Below, piece after piece: positions 14,498 to 22,737 of a DNA stretch of 32,339 nucleotides. Numbering within the stretch: position 1 is the first letter of the stretch; each line of letters opens with the position of its first letter. Location of the stretch: positions 1 through 32,339 of the forward strand of contig JAGMBO010000041.1 of assembly GCA_023129715.1 (NCBI GenBank). The letters are read 5' to 3'. The translations under genes were made by a program, and so were the position numbers. The notes under the pieces were generated by a model. It had not been told where the DNA came from. It made no database searches and worked only from the letters and a program-made list of their open reading frames with translations. Source of the stretch: Candidatus Eiseniibacteriota bacterium (GTDB lineage Bacteria; Eisenbacteria; RBG-16-71-46; CAIMUX01; WJJG01).

Positions 14498-16906
14498 ATG
14501 ACAGGACGTAGGTTCTACGCAGGTTTGGTGGTAGCGATCGCGGTCGCCGCCGTGGCGGCATCCGCGGCCGGCGCCTACGAGTGGTATCCCGTGCCGATCG
14601 ATAGCGTCGAGCACACCGTCTACGAGCTCCAGTTCGGAGGCATCTCTGGCTATGCGGGTACCGACATCGGGGTCTTCCGTGGCGAGCTCGCGCGCAACTG
14701 GAGTGGCATGGGACTCGGCTATCCCGGTTTGGGCGGCTACACGATCCTCTATGACGAGGGACCAGGGTGGGTGAAGCATACGATCGCTGGCACCCCCATC
14801 CCGGGTGCGACCGGGGTCGCGGTCGGTGACGTCGATGACAGCGGCTATGCCGATATCATCGTGGCGGCCAAGGATCCCAGCGACCAGGTGGTCTGGTACC
14901 AGAACCCGCTCCCCGATCCGATGACACCCTTCTGGACCCCCCATGACGTCGAATCGCCCGCCCTGGGGGCCCGCGAGGTGATGCTCGCCGACATCGATGG
15001 TGATCTCGATCTCGACATCGCCGCGGCACTCCGCGACGAGGACCGCATCGTCTGGTATGCCGCCGGGGACGACGCCGAGCCGGTCTCCTGGACCCGCCAC
15101 GACATCGGGCCCGCCTCAGGACCCCGCGGGGTCTATGTCGCCGACATCAACGGCGACACCCGCCCCGACGTCGTCGCCGGCTCGATGAACGATGGGACGG
15201 TGCTTTGGTTCGAAGCCCCACCCGACCCGACCCATGAACCCTGGCTCCCCCACATCATCGACACCGACCTGGCCGGCGTCAAAGGCGTCTTCGCCTGCGA
15301 CATCGATCTGGATCTGGATCTCGACATCGTCGCCGCGGGTCGCGACGCCGGCCTAGTCGTCTGGTACGAGCAGCGTAGCACCGACCCCGAGGAGTGGATC
15401 CGACACACCATCGATCCCGACATCCCCGGCGCCGTGAGCATCTGGTGCGGGGATCTGGTCGGGGACGCGCGGCCCGAGGTTGCCGTCACCGCCAAGACCG
15501 CCGGTTGTGTTGCCGTCTATGAGCAGCCCGAGGATCCGGGCGATGTCTGGGAGAAGACGGTCGTCGATCCAGATCTCACCGAGGCCTGCCCGATCTTTGC
15601 CGGAGACTTCGACGGCGATGGGCGCACCGATCTGGTCGCCGCGGGCAAGGCGGCAAGTGTGGTCGCCTGGTACCGGGCGCCCGATGAGAGCGGCCTTACC
15701 TGGCAGAAGCAGGTCATCGATGATGCCGTCGGCAGCTCGATGGGAGTCACGGCCGGAGATGTCGACGGTGATGGCGACTGGGATATCGTCGCCACCACCT
15801 GCGTGGAAGGCGAGGTCATCTGGTACGAGAACGACCAGCGCGATATCTACTGCGGCTTCACCGACGGCACCGGCATGTGCGAATCGGATGGAGTCTACAA
15901 GTGGCACGACACGCGGCAGGAATGGGTCGTCAACTGGTGGTGCCCGCGGCCCTACTTCCTGGCCGAACATCCCCATGTCCCGGGGCAGTACTTCTGTGGC
16001 AATCACATCGGGCTCTACACCTCCACCGACATGGTCTCCTGGGAGGATGTTGGCGGCGGCGTGCTCCCCGACTCGGTGCGCTGCATCTGGTTCAGTCCGA
16101 TCGATCCGTTCGACATCATGGTCGGCACCGAGCGCGGCGTCTATCGCTCGAATCCGGCCGATCCCGGCTGGGTTCCGGTGGCGGGGATCCCGGCGCTGCC
16201 GGTCTACGACATCGAGACCGGCTGGCACCAGATGGGCCCCTACGACCCGGCGATCTTCGTCTCGATCGGCAACGGCAGCTTCAACGATGGCGTTCTCTGC
16301 TCGCACGACATGGGACAAACCTGGGAGCGGATTCTGACGATTCCTGAACCGACCGATCTGTTGCAGGACTACACGGAGCAGCACCATCCGCTGGTGATGT
16401 TCGTCGGCACCCGCGGCCACGGGATCGTGCGTGTCGACTGCTGTGGCGAGCTGCTCGGCGACTTGAACGCGGGATTGCCGAATCTGACCGTTCATTGCAT
16501 GCGCTACGATCCCTTTATCGACACCCCGGCGATCTATGCGGGCACCGAGGAGGGACTGCACCTCTGTATGCTGCTCGAGCAGTCGGCGGTCGGAGGCGAA
16601 GTCGCCGACCGGCCGGCAGAGAGGCATACGCTGGTGCTCAGCCGAGCCTGGCCGAATCCCTGGAGCAGCGATGTCGCCTTCCGTCTGGCCGGCGGGCTCC
16701 CCGATGGCCCGGTCACCCTGCGCGTCTTCGACCCGGCGGGGCGGCAGGTCTGGTCGGCCCATTCCTCGCAGCCGACCGGTGGAAGCGTAACCTTCTCCTG
16801 GAGCGGGCGGGATCGGGGCGGCCGCAACGTGCCCGACGGCATCTACTTCTACCGCTTCGAACTCCCCGGGCAGACACTGGATGGCAAGATCATCCGTCTG
16901 GAATAG
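14498..16906 (+). CDS. Secreted double beta-propeller protein (seven VCBS/FG-GAP-like repeats plus Asp-box region) with FlgD-Ig-type tail
   Basis: An 802-residue exported protein starting at ATG 14498 behind GGGAGG; the longer in-frame extension upstream has no signal and no ribosome site. The signal peptide covers about residues 1-26. Residues about 92-446 contain seven repeats of roughly 50 residues. Each has a 'W-x-x-H-x-I' strand, a 'GDVDGDGDWDIV'-type calcium loop and a closing 'VVWY' strand. Seven copies fit one seven-bladed propeller. The fifth loop is degenerate ('GDLVGDARPEVA'). About 450-700 is a second beta-rich region with Asp-box motifs ('STDMVSW' and 'SHDMGQTW'), as in sialidase/VPS10-type propellers. 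The C-terminus ('AWPNPWSS' to 'GIYFYRFELPGQTLDGKIIR') is a FlgD-Ig/T9SS-A-like sorting domain. Binding or adhesion at the cell surface is likely; no enzymatic residues are evident. Confidence 0.88.
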   Translation: MTGRRFYAGLVVAIAVAAVAASAAGAYEWYPVPIDSVEHTVYELQFGGISGYAGTDIGVFRGELARNWSGMGLGYPGLGGYTILYDEGPGWVKHTIAGTPIPGATGVAVGDVDDSGYADIIVAAKDPSDQVVWYQNPLPDPMTPFWTPHDVESPALGAREVMLADIDGDLDLDIAAALRDEDRIVWYAAGDDAEPVSWTRHDIGPASGPRGVYVADINGDTRPDVVAGSMNDGTVLWFEAPPDPTHEPWLPHIIDTDLAGVKGVFACDIDLDLDLDIVAAGRDAGLVVWYEQRSTDPEEWIRHTIDPDIPGAVSIWCGDLVGDARPEVAVTAKTAGCVAVYEQPEDPGDVWEKTVVDPDLTEACPIFAGDFDGDGRTDLVAAGKAASVVAWYRAPDESGLTWQKQVIDDAVGSSMGVTAGDVDGDGDWDIVATTCVEGEVIWYENDQRDIYCGFTDGTGMCESDGVYKWHDTRQEWVVNWWCPRPYFLAEHPHVPGQYFCGNHIGLYTSTDMVSWEDVGGGVLPDSVRCIWFSPIDPFDIMVGTERGVYRSNPADPGWVPVAGIPALPVYDIETGWHQMGPYDPAIFVSIGNGSFNDGVLCSHDMGQTWERILTIPEPTDLLQDYTEQHHPLVMFVGTRGHGIVRVDCCGELLGDLNAGLPNLTVHCMRYDPFIDTPAIYAGTEEGLHLCMLLEQSAVGGEVADRPAERHTLVLSRAWPNPWSSDVAFRLAGGLPDGPVTLRVFDPAGRQVWSAHSSQPTGGSVTFSWSGRDRGGRNVPDGIYFYRFELPGQTLDGKIIRLE

Positions 16907-16919
16907 CGAGCACTCGGCG

Positions 16920-16965
16920 CTGCCGGGCGTCCCCGGCAGGCCATGCTCCAACGGTGGAGGAGCAT
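16920..16965. terminator. Tandem hairpins after the double-propeller gene
   Basis: CTGCCGGG (16920-16927)/CCCGGCAG (16932-16939) form an 8-bp stem with a 4-nt loop. ATGCTCC (16943-16949)/GGAGCAT (16959-16965) form a 7-bp stem. They begin 14 bp after the stop at 16906 and probably end transcription, though T-runs are missing. Confidence 0.5.
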
Positions 16966-16990
16966 CGATTCAGAGGCCGGAGGGGACCCA

Positions 16991-17124
16991 GGGTGCCGCA
17001 CGGTGAGAGCCGTGCGGCGCCCCTCACTAACGATCCCGCCTCCCGCGACGGCCGTGCGCCCCCCCCACAACGATCCCACCTCCCGCGAGAGCCGAGCGGC
17101 ACCTCCCCACCAACAGACCTGCCT
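16991..17124. repeat. Degenerate ~40-bp tandem repeats with a 13-bp hairpin
   Basis: Units starting near 17003, 17045 and 17085 share GAGAGCCG-type starts and AACGATCCC(G/A)CCTCCC cores. The clearest pair, 17021-17060 and 17061-17100, matches at 31 of 40 positions by eye. The first unit overlaps a strong hairpin: 16991-17003 pairs with 17010-17022 over 13 bp (one G-U) with loop TGAGAG. Together with the hairpins at 16920-16965 this fills most of the 321-bp gap. I see no gene in it. Confidence 0.65.
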
Positions 17125-17135
17125 GTGGGCCTGCC

Positions 17136-17164
17136 TTGAAAGGCACTCCCCGTTATGAGATAAT
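17136..17164 (+). promoter_or_regulatory. Sigma70-like promoter of the small tagged secreted protein
   Basis: TTGAAA (17136-17141), 17-bp spacer and GATAAT (17159-17164). The start would be near 17171, giving a leader of about 57 nt before ATG 17228. Confidence 0.65.
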
Positions 17165-17227
17165 CCTTTGTGCAGTCGTCATCTGCCGCATACGTGCATC
17201 TGTGACGCCAATGGAGGTAATCGCACC

Positions 17228-17908
17228 ATGATGGCATTTGCTCTAGCCGTCGCTCTGGTGGGCATCCTGCCCAATCCGGTGCCCTCCAGCGGGCTGGGCA
17301 TCGATGTCGCCCACTCAGGGGGAGCCCTGGCCAAGGAAACCACCCCCGAGATCGTCTGCATCCAGGAGGGCATGCTCAACGGCTACAAGGTCCCCGCCGA
17401 TACGGCGGAGGTCGCCAACGATTGCGTCGAGGCAGGCTCGGCGCACGTCGTGCGCGCGATCTGGTGCGGCGGCTACACCGAGTGGGAGCCTGGGGACCCG
17501 CACATCACGACCTTCCACGTGCGTTTCTATGAAGAGCTCGACTGCAAGCCCTTCTCGCTGATCGCCGAGTACCTCTCTGCCGAACCCGACACCTTCTCCA
17601 TGGGCTATTGCACTGACGGGCTCCCCTGCTATCAGTACGAGCTCGAGGTCGACGTCCCGGTCGGTCCCGACCCATTCTGGTTCTCGGTGCAATCGGCCTT
17701 CGCCGGCAAGGATCGCTACCCGCCCAAGTGGGGACGCCTCGGCGATGAGGCCGACTTCGGATGCGGGAATCGCGTCAGGCCGGAAAACGACATCGAGTGG
17801 CTGCCGCTCGATCCGATTCACACCGATGTCAGCCAGAAGTTCGTCGTCGAGCATCCGACACCGGCCGAAGACGGGACTTGGGGCGCCATCAAGGCCCGGT
17901 ACTGGTAG
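17228..17908 (+). CDS. Small secreted protein of unknown function with C-terminal WGxIK tag
   Basis: A 226-residue protein. I place the start at ATG 17228 (second ATG at 17231), eleven bases after GGAGG in 'atggaggtaatcgcacc'; an upstream in-frame start adds a Cys-rich stretch without a ribosome site. The N-terminus 'MMAFALAVALVGILPNPVPS' is a short signal peptide with a weak positive n-region. The mature part is acidic, rich in aromatic residues and has about seven cysteines, with beta-like segments such as 'ITTFHVRFYEELDC' and 'CYQYELEVDVPVG'. No catalytic motif or known family is recognised. It ends 'TPAEDGTWGAIKARYW', in register with two other secreted proteins here. The TPR-CHAT gene starts 138 bp downstream on the same strand. 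Confidence 0.85.
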   Translation: MMAFALAVALVGILPNPVPSSGLGIDVAHSGGALAKETTPEIVCIQEGMLNGYKVPADTAEVANDCVEAGSAHVVRAIWCGGYTEWEPGDPHITTFHVRFYEELDCKPFSLIAEYLSAEPDTFSMGYCTDGLPCYQYELEVDVPVGPDPFWFSVQSAFAGKDRYPPKWGRLGDEADFGCGNRVRPENDIEWLPLDPIHTDVSQKFVVEHPTPAEDGTWGAIKARYW

Positions 17909-17915
17909 TCACGCG

Positions 17916-17967
17916 GCACGAATCGTCGCGCCGCACGAATCGTCATCCTCGCGTAGCACGAATCGTC
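17916..17967. repeat. Three copies of GCACGAATCGTC between the tagged gene and the CHAT gene
   Basis: Exact 12-bp copies lie at 17916-17927, 17933-17944 and 17956-17967. Each contains the dyad ACGA-A-TCGT. They sit 80-130 bp before the start of the TPR-CHAT gene, a position suited to an operator cluster. Confidence 0.75.
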
Positions 17968-18046
17968 GAGGAGCGCCACCAGGATCACAACGTACCGCGC
18001 CCGACACCGAGGGGAGCACAGATCGGCGGTGAGCGGGGGAGTCTGG

Positions 18047-21000
18047 ATGCCTCGATCCGATCTTGCTCTCTGCCCACTGAACCTCAGAGCGGCGCTGCTG
18101 GTTGCCTTGATCGCATTTCTCGGACTCTCGGCCACACTACTCCCCGGCTGCGGTGAGCAGTACCCCGCCCCGGCGCGCGAGGAGGTTCACTTTCCCCAGG
18201 CCGAGGCCGCCCGCCGTGCCGGTGACTACGACGCCGCGATCGCCGCCTATCGCCGCAGCATCGCCGTCGAACCCGATGATCCGCGTCCTTACTTCGGTAT
18301 CGTCGAATCGCACGCTCGCCGCGGGGACCTTACGGCGGTCGAAGCGCTGCTCGATTCCCTCGCCTTAGCCGACCCACACAACGCCAGCGTCCACTACGGC
18401 CTCGCCTGCCTGGCCGTCAAGCGCCAGGACTTGGAGACCGCGTTAGCCGAGGCGCGGCAGACGATCGCCCTGGACGCCGGTCTCGGCCACGGACATCTGC
18501 TGCTCGGCAGCGTGCGCTACTACGCGGGCGAGAGCGAGCAGGCGCTGGAAGCCTGGGAGCGGGCCCGCGCGATCTTCCGCCGCCAGGGGGACCGCAAGTA
18601 CGAAGCCTGGTCACTCAATCGCACGGCGCTTGTCAGGCGGGAACTGGGAGATCTGCGCCAGGCGTTGGGGGAATTCCAAGAGGCGCTCCGGCTTCATCGC
18701 GAGCTCGGGGACCGTCAGGCCCAGCAGCTCGTTCTCGGCAATATCGGACTCGCGCAGGCCGACTTGGGCGACCTAGCCGGAGCGTTGGAGGCTTTCCAAG
18801 AGGCCCTCGACCTGGCCTGGGAGATCGGCGACCGCGAGGGCGCCTGCTGGGGACTGACCAACCTCTCGTATGTCGCCAATCTCACCGGCCAGCATCATCA
18901 GGCGATCGCCTATGCCGACTCGGCGATTGGCCTTGCCCGGCAAACCGGCAACCGGATCGATGAGGTCACCGGCCTGGTCTCACGGGCGACGGCGAGCCTC
19001 GACCTGGGCGATCCGGTCGGGGCCTTGCAGGATGCGGGCGAGGCGCTCGCCCTTGCCGATTCGATCGTCGACCCCCGACATGGCGCTGCGGCGCTCACTG
19101 TCCGCGGGCGCGCGGCGCTCAACCTGGGTCGCCTCGAGCAAGCCCGCGAGAGCTACGCCCGCGCCAACGATCGCTTCCACGAAATGGGCATCGAAACCGG
19201 CTCCTGGGAGGCACGCATCGGTCTGTGCGGCGTCGCGATCCAGGAAGGGGATGCCGGCGGCGCGATCGAACTTGCGGAGGCGACCATGGCCGACTGCGCC
19301 GCCGCGGAATACGCGGAGGGAGAGGAATACCTAGCGCTGACGCTCTGTGAACTGAAGCGCGAGCAGGCAGACGCCGAGGTGCTGCTCGACCCGGCGCAAC
19401 GGAATGCCCTGCTGGACGAGGCCCTTCAGCTCGCCTCCCGGGCGGTCGAGCTGAGCCGGCGCGATGGGCGGCGCAAGCGTGAGGCGATTGCCCTCGCGCG
19501 CCGGGCGCGGGTGCATCTACTGGCCGCCAACCATGACATCGGAAACGCAGACACGGAGGCGCAGATCCAGGCAGCGCGCCGGGATGTCGGTGACGCCTGC
19601 CGGCTGGCGACAGACATTCGCAGTCCGGAGGTCACCTGGGAGTGCGAGCTGGTCGCCGGTGATGTGGCCACGGCCGACATGGAACTCAATCGCGCCTGCA
19701 GCCACTACCGGGCCGCCATGGACGCGCTCGAGGAGATCCGGCGGGACTTGCGCCTCGAGGAGTTCAAGGCAGCCTACCTGGCCGGACGCATCGATCTCTA
19801 CTACAAGACCGCCGCCCTGCTCGCCCGGCGCGGAGATCCGCAGGGTGCGTTCGCGGTCTGCGAGCGGGCCCGAGCGCGAGCCTTCCGCGACTTGCTCGCC
19901 GCCAGCCCGCGCCCCCTGGCGCCGCAAGTCGACGCGGCCCTGGCGCAGGAGCGCGCCACTATCGAGACGCAGCTGCGCACATTGCAGGCCTCGCGCTCGG
20001 CGATGGCGGCGCGCGGCATCGCGGACCGTGATCGGATCGCCGAGATGGACGGTGAGATCCACAGGATGAAGCAGCGCTGGGAGGAGGTGCGTACCGAGAT
20101 CCTGCTGGCCGATCCGCAGTATGGGATGCTGATCTCAGCTCCCACGCACGCGCCCCTGGAGATCGTCGAACGCCTGAACCCGGACGAGGCGCTGCTCGAA
20201 TACCTGCTCGGCCCCGACTCCTCGCTCTGCTTCCTTGCACGGGCGGAAGGCATCACGGTTGTGCCCCTGCCGGTGGGACGGGCGGCGCTGGCCGGTCAGA
20301 TCCGGGCGTTGCGGAGGCCTATGCAAGCCCCCCGCAGCCTGGCAACGCTGGAGTTCGATCTGGAACTCGCCCATCGGATCCGCGCGGCGATCTTCGATCC
20401 CCTGATTCCCCACCTAACCGGCGTGACGCGCGTGCTGGTCGTGCCGGATGGCGCGCTCCACTACTTGCCGTTCGGGGCCCTGCCGCTGCCGGAAGATTCG
20501 AGCCTACAGACCCTCGTGGAAGATTCCCCTTCGAGCGACGTTCCATGGCGGCGGGCGGCATCGCGGACCGTGACCGGATCGCCGAGAGCGGTGCAAGACC
20601 CCACGGCCGCCAACCGGGGGGACGCTGATCAGCCGGCGTCCGGAGCGCTTCCGCTGCACGCCGAGTTTCGCGACATCCGCTTCCTCGAAGACCTCTTCGT
20701 GCTCGAGGTGCTCCCTTCAGCCAGTCTGATCGCACGCGCCGGAGAGGCGGAGCATGAAACCGGATCCGGTCGCGCCCTTGCAGACGATGGCATTCATCCA
20801 TTCTCAAGCGGGTTGCTGGCCATGGGTCATGCCCCAACAGACCCCTCCATCGGATGGGGGGCAACCGCCCGCCCCCTGGCCCATGTCGAGCAGGAGATCC
20901 AGGCGATCGCACGAAGTGTCCCCGATGCGGTCGTTGCCGTCGATAGCGCGGCCAGCGAGCTGCGGTTCAAGACCACGGCTCCCCGTTTCGCGCGCCTGCA

Positions 21001-21463
21001 CCTTGCCACGCATGGCAACATCGATGAGGCGGTTCCCCTCTACTCCGGCCTGCACCTCGCCCCCGACCCCGCCGGCCGCGAAGATGGGGCGCTGCACGCC
21101 TTCGAGATACTCGAGCTTCCCCTGCGGTGCGAACTGGTCACGTTGAGCGCTTGCCAGACCGGTCTCGGACGCCTCTACGCCGGAGAAGGCCCTCTGGGGC
21201 TGGCCCGCGCGTTCTTCTACGCGGGAGCCGATCAGGTTCTGGTCAGTCTCTGGAGTGTCGATGACGCCTCAACGGCAATGTTGATGGGGCAGTTCTACGA
21301 GAACATGACTCAAGGAGACGGCGCGGCGGTTGCCTTGCGCAAGGCCCGCCGAAGCCTGCGCGGCGAGTTCCGCACGGGATCCGGCGGTGAGCGGGCGCTC
21401 AGCTACGCCCATCCCTACTTCTGGGCTCCCTTCGTACTCATCCGCGCCGCGGGATCCGACTAG
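18047..21463 (+). CDS. TPR-CHAT (caspase HetF-like) protein with lipoprotein signal
   Basis: A 1138-residue protein. ATG 18047 follows a G-rich GGGGGAG site; GTG 18029 is an alternative adding six residues. The N-terminus is a hydrophobic helix ending in the lipobox 'LLPGC' (Cys35), so it is probably a lipid-anchored, extracytoplasmic protein. Residues about 45-560 are tetratricopeptide repeats of the 'A-x4-G-x2-A-x4-Y/F' type ('LGDLRQALGEFQEALRLHRE', 'LGDLAGALEAFQEALDLAWE'). About 600-680 is a coiled-coil-like linker. About 720-1138 is the CHAT domain: caspase-type His989 in 'LHLATHG' and Cys1036 in 'VTLSACQTGLG', followed by 'GLARAFFYAGADQVLVSLW' and the C-terminal 'HPYFWAPFVLI', all diagnostic. 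Both catalytic residues are present, so protease activity is plausible. A linker at about 820-870 contains an out-of-frame copy of upstream DNA. Substrate unknown. Confidence 0.92.
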   Translation: MPRSDLALCPLNLRAALLVALIAFLGLSATLLPGCGEQYPAPAREEVHFPQAEAARRAGDYDAAIAAYRRSIAVEPDDPRPYFGIVESHARRGDLTAVEALLDSLALADPHNASVHYGLACLAVKRQDLETALAEARQTIALDAGLGHGHLLLGSVRYYAGESEQALEAWERARAIFRRQGDRKYEAWSLNRTALVRRELGDLRQALGEFQEALRLHRELGDRQAQQLVLGNIGLAQADLGDLAGALEAFQEALDLAWEIGDREGACWGLTNLSYVANLTGQHHQAIAYADSAIGLARQTGNRIDEVTGLVSRATASLDLGDPVGALQDAGEALALADSIVDPRHGAAALTVRGRAALNLGRLEQARESYARANDRFHEMGIETGSWEARIGLCGVAIQEGDAGGAIELAEATMADCAAAEYAEGEEYLALTLCELKREQADAEVLLDPAQRNALLDEALQLASRAVELSRRDGRRKREAIALARRARVHLLAANHDIGNADTEAQIQAARRDVGDACRLATDIRSPEVTWECELVAGDVATADMELNRACSHYRAAMDALEEIRRDLRLEEFKAAYLAGRIDLYYKTAALLARRGDPQGAFAVCERARARAFRDLLAASPRPLAPQVDAALAQERATIETQLRTLQASRSAMAARGIADRDRIAEMDGEIHRMKQRWEEVRTEILLADPQYGMLISAPTHAPLEIVERLNPDEALLEYLLGPDSSLCFLARAEGITVVPLPVGRAALAGQIRALRRPMQAPRSLATLEFDLELAHRIRAAIFDPLIPHLTGVTRVLVVPDGALHYLPFGALPLPEDSSLQTLVEDSPSSDVPWRRAASRTVTGSPRAVQDPTAANRGDADQPASGALPLHAEFRDIRFLEDLFVLEVLPSASLIARAGEAEHETGSGRALADDGIHPFSSGLLAMGHAPTDPSIGWGATARPLAHVEQEIQAIARSVPDAVVAVDSAASELRFKTTAPRFARLHLATHGNIDEAVPLYSGLHLAPDPAGREDGALHAFEILELPLRCELVTLSACQTGLGRLYAGEGPLGLARAFFYAGADQVLVSLWSVDDASTAMLMGQFYENMTQGDGAAVALRKARRSLRGEFRTGSGGERALSYAHPYFWAPFVLIRAAGSD
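20003..20045 (+). repeat. 43-bp direct repeat inside the CHAT gene, copy 1
   Basis: This copy is read in frame as 'MAARGIADRDRIAE' in the coiled-coil-like linker before the CHAT domain. It matches 20545-20587 at 41 of 43 bases. Confidence 0.9.
20545..20587 (+). repeat. 43-bp direct repeat inside the CHAT gene, copy 2 (different frame)
   Basis: This copy lies 542 bp after copy 1, so the offset is not a multiple of three. It is translated in another frame as 'WRRAASRTVTGSPRA' within a poorly conserved CHAT linker. It differs from copy 1 at two bases. Confidence 0.9.
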
Positions 21464-21664
21464 CGTAGTCGACCCGGCTGGTGTGGCCCGAATCGACCAT
21501 CTTGCCAACGCGACCAGTTCCTCGCCTGCCCACCCCTGCCGCACCCCTGCAGGGATGGCTGATCTGCGCCGCCGGAGAGCTCGATCGCTAGGGGCAAATC
21601 TCCACAAGACGCGTGTCTCGGCCGACGATATCTACAGACAGACCCCTATCAAGGAGACTATGCG

Positions 21665-22729
21665 ATGGACGTTGCCACACTATTGACGTTCGCTGTCCAG
21701 TCGGGCGCCTCGGATCTCCACCTCAGCAGCGGCGAGCATCCGATGATCCGACTCGACGGGGATATCAAGAAGCTCGACCTCCCGCCCTTCGACCGCGAGG
21801 CCGTCCGAGCGATGGTCTATGACATCATGAATGATTTCCAACGCAAGTCGTTCGAGGAGGATCTCGAACTCGACTTCTCTCTCGAACTCGTCGGCGTCGG
21901 CCGTTTCCGCGTCAACGTCTTCATGCAGCAACATGGCGAGGGGGCGGTCTTCCGAATGATCCCAGAGCAAATCATCTCGCTCGAGGAACTGGGGCTCCCG
22001 CCGGTGCTCGGCAGGCTATGCGCCAAGGAGCGGGGCCTGGTGATCTTCACCGGCCCCACCGGATCGGGAAAGACCACCTCGCAGGCGGCGATGATCGATC
22101 TGATCAACACGACTTCCGAGCGTCACATCGTCACGATCGAGGATCCGATCGAATTCCTCCACAAGTCGAAGAAGTGCCTCGTCAATCAGCGTGAACTGGG
22201 CACCCACACGCACTCCTTCGCCCGAGCCCTGCGAGCGGTCCTGCGCGAGGATCCCGATGTGATCCTGGTCGGGGAGATGCGGGACCTGGAAACGATCCGT
22301 CTCGGCATCACCGCTGCCGAAACCGGCCACCTGGTGTTCGCCACCCTGCACTCGCCCAGCACGGTCGGCAGTATCGACCGCATGATCGACGCGTTTCCGA
22401 CCGGCCAGCAGCAGCAGATCCGCACCCAACTCAGCGATGCCCTCGAGAGCATCGTTGCCCAAACGCTCTGTAAGGGTAAGGAGAAGGGGCGGGTCGCGGC
22501 GATCGAGATCCTGATCGCCACGGGAGCGGTACGCAATATGATCCGCGAGAGCAAGACCCATCAGATCGGAGCGCTGATGGAAGCGGGAGCCAAATCCGGC
22601 ATGCAGACGATGGATGCCGCCATCCGCCAGCTACGCAAGACCGGCAAGGTCACGGAAGAGGAGGCGCGGCGCAAGCGGTTGGCCTACGGCCTCGATCAAG
22701 AAAGGCCGGATCTGCGCTTCGCCGCGTGA
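21665..22729 (+). CDS. pilT: PilT-family type IV pilus retraction ATPase
   Basis: A 354-residue cytoplasmic hexameric ATPase that powers type IV pilus retraction. ATG 21665 follows AAGGAG (21651-21656). The N-terminal PAS-like domain ('SGASDLHLSSGEHPMIRLDG', then 'FRVNVFMQQHG') leads to Walker A 'GPTGSGKTT' (about residue 129). The Asp-box region ('VTIEDPIEFLH'), Walker B ('DVILVGEMRD') and His-box ('GHLVFATLHSPS') follow. The PilT-specific C-terminal motif appears as 'AVRNMIRE' (AIRNLIRE in other PilT). Length is typical (about 345). It is followed nine bases later by a pilU-like gene. No pilin, PilB or PilC gene is in the window. Confidence 0.93.
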   Translation: MDVATLLTFAVQSGASDLHLSSGEHPMIRLDGDIKKLDLPPFDREAVRAMVYDIMNDFQRKSFEEDLELDFSLELVGVGRFRVNVFMQQHGEGAVFRMIPEQIISLEELGLPPVLGRLCAKERGLVIFTGPTGSGKTTSQAAMIDLINTTSERHIVTIEDPIEFLHKSKKCLVNQRELGTHTHSFARALRAVLREDPDVILVGEMRDLETIRLGITAAETGHLVFATLHSPSTVGSIDRMIDAFPTGQQQQIRTQLSDALESIVAQTLCKGKEKGRVAAIEILIATGAVRNMIRESKTHQIGALMEAGAKSGMQTMDAAIRQLRKTGKVTEEEARRKRLAYGLDQERPDLRFAA

Positions 22730-22737
22730 GGTGTTCC

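Noticed and set aside
15353-16951. 532-residue minus-strand frame across the double-propeller gene
   Set aside because: The VCBS repeats on the plus strand explain the open frame; no domain is seen on the minus strand.
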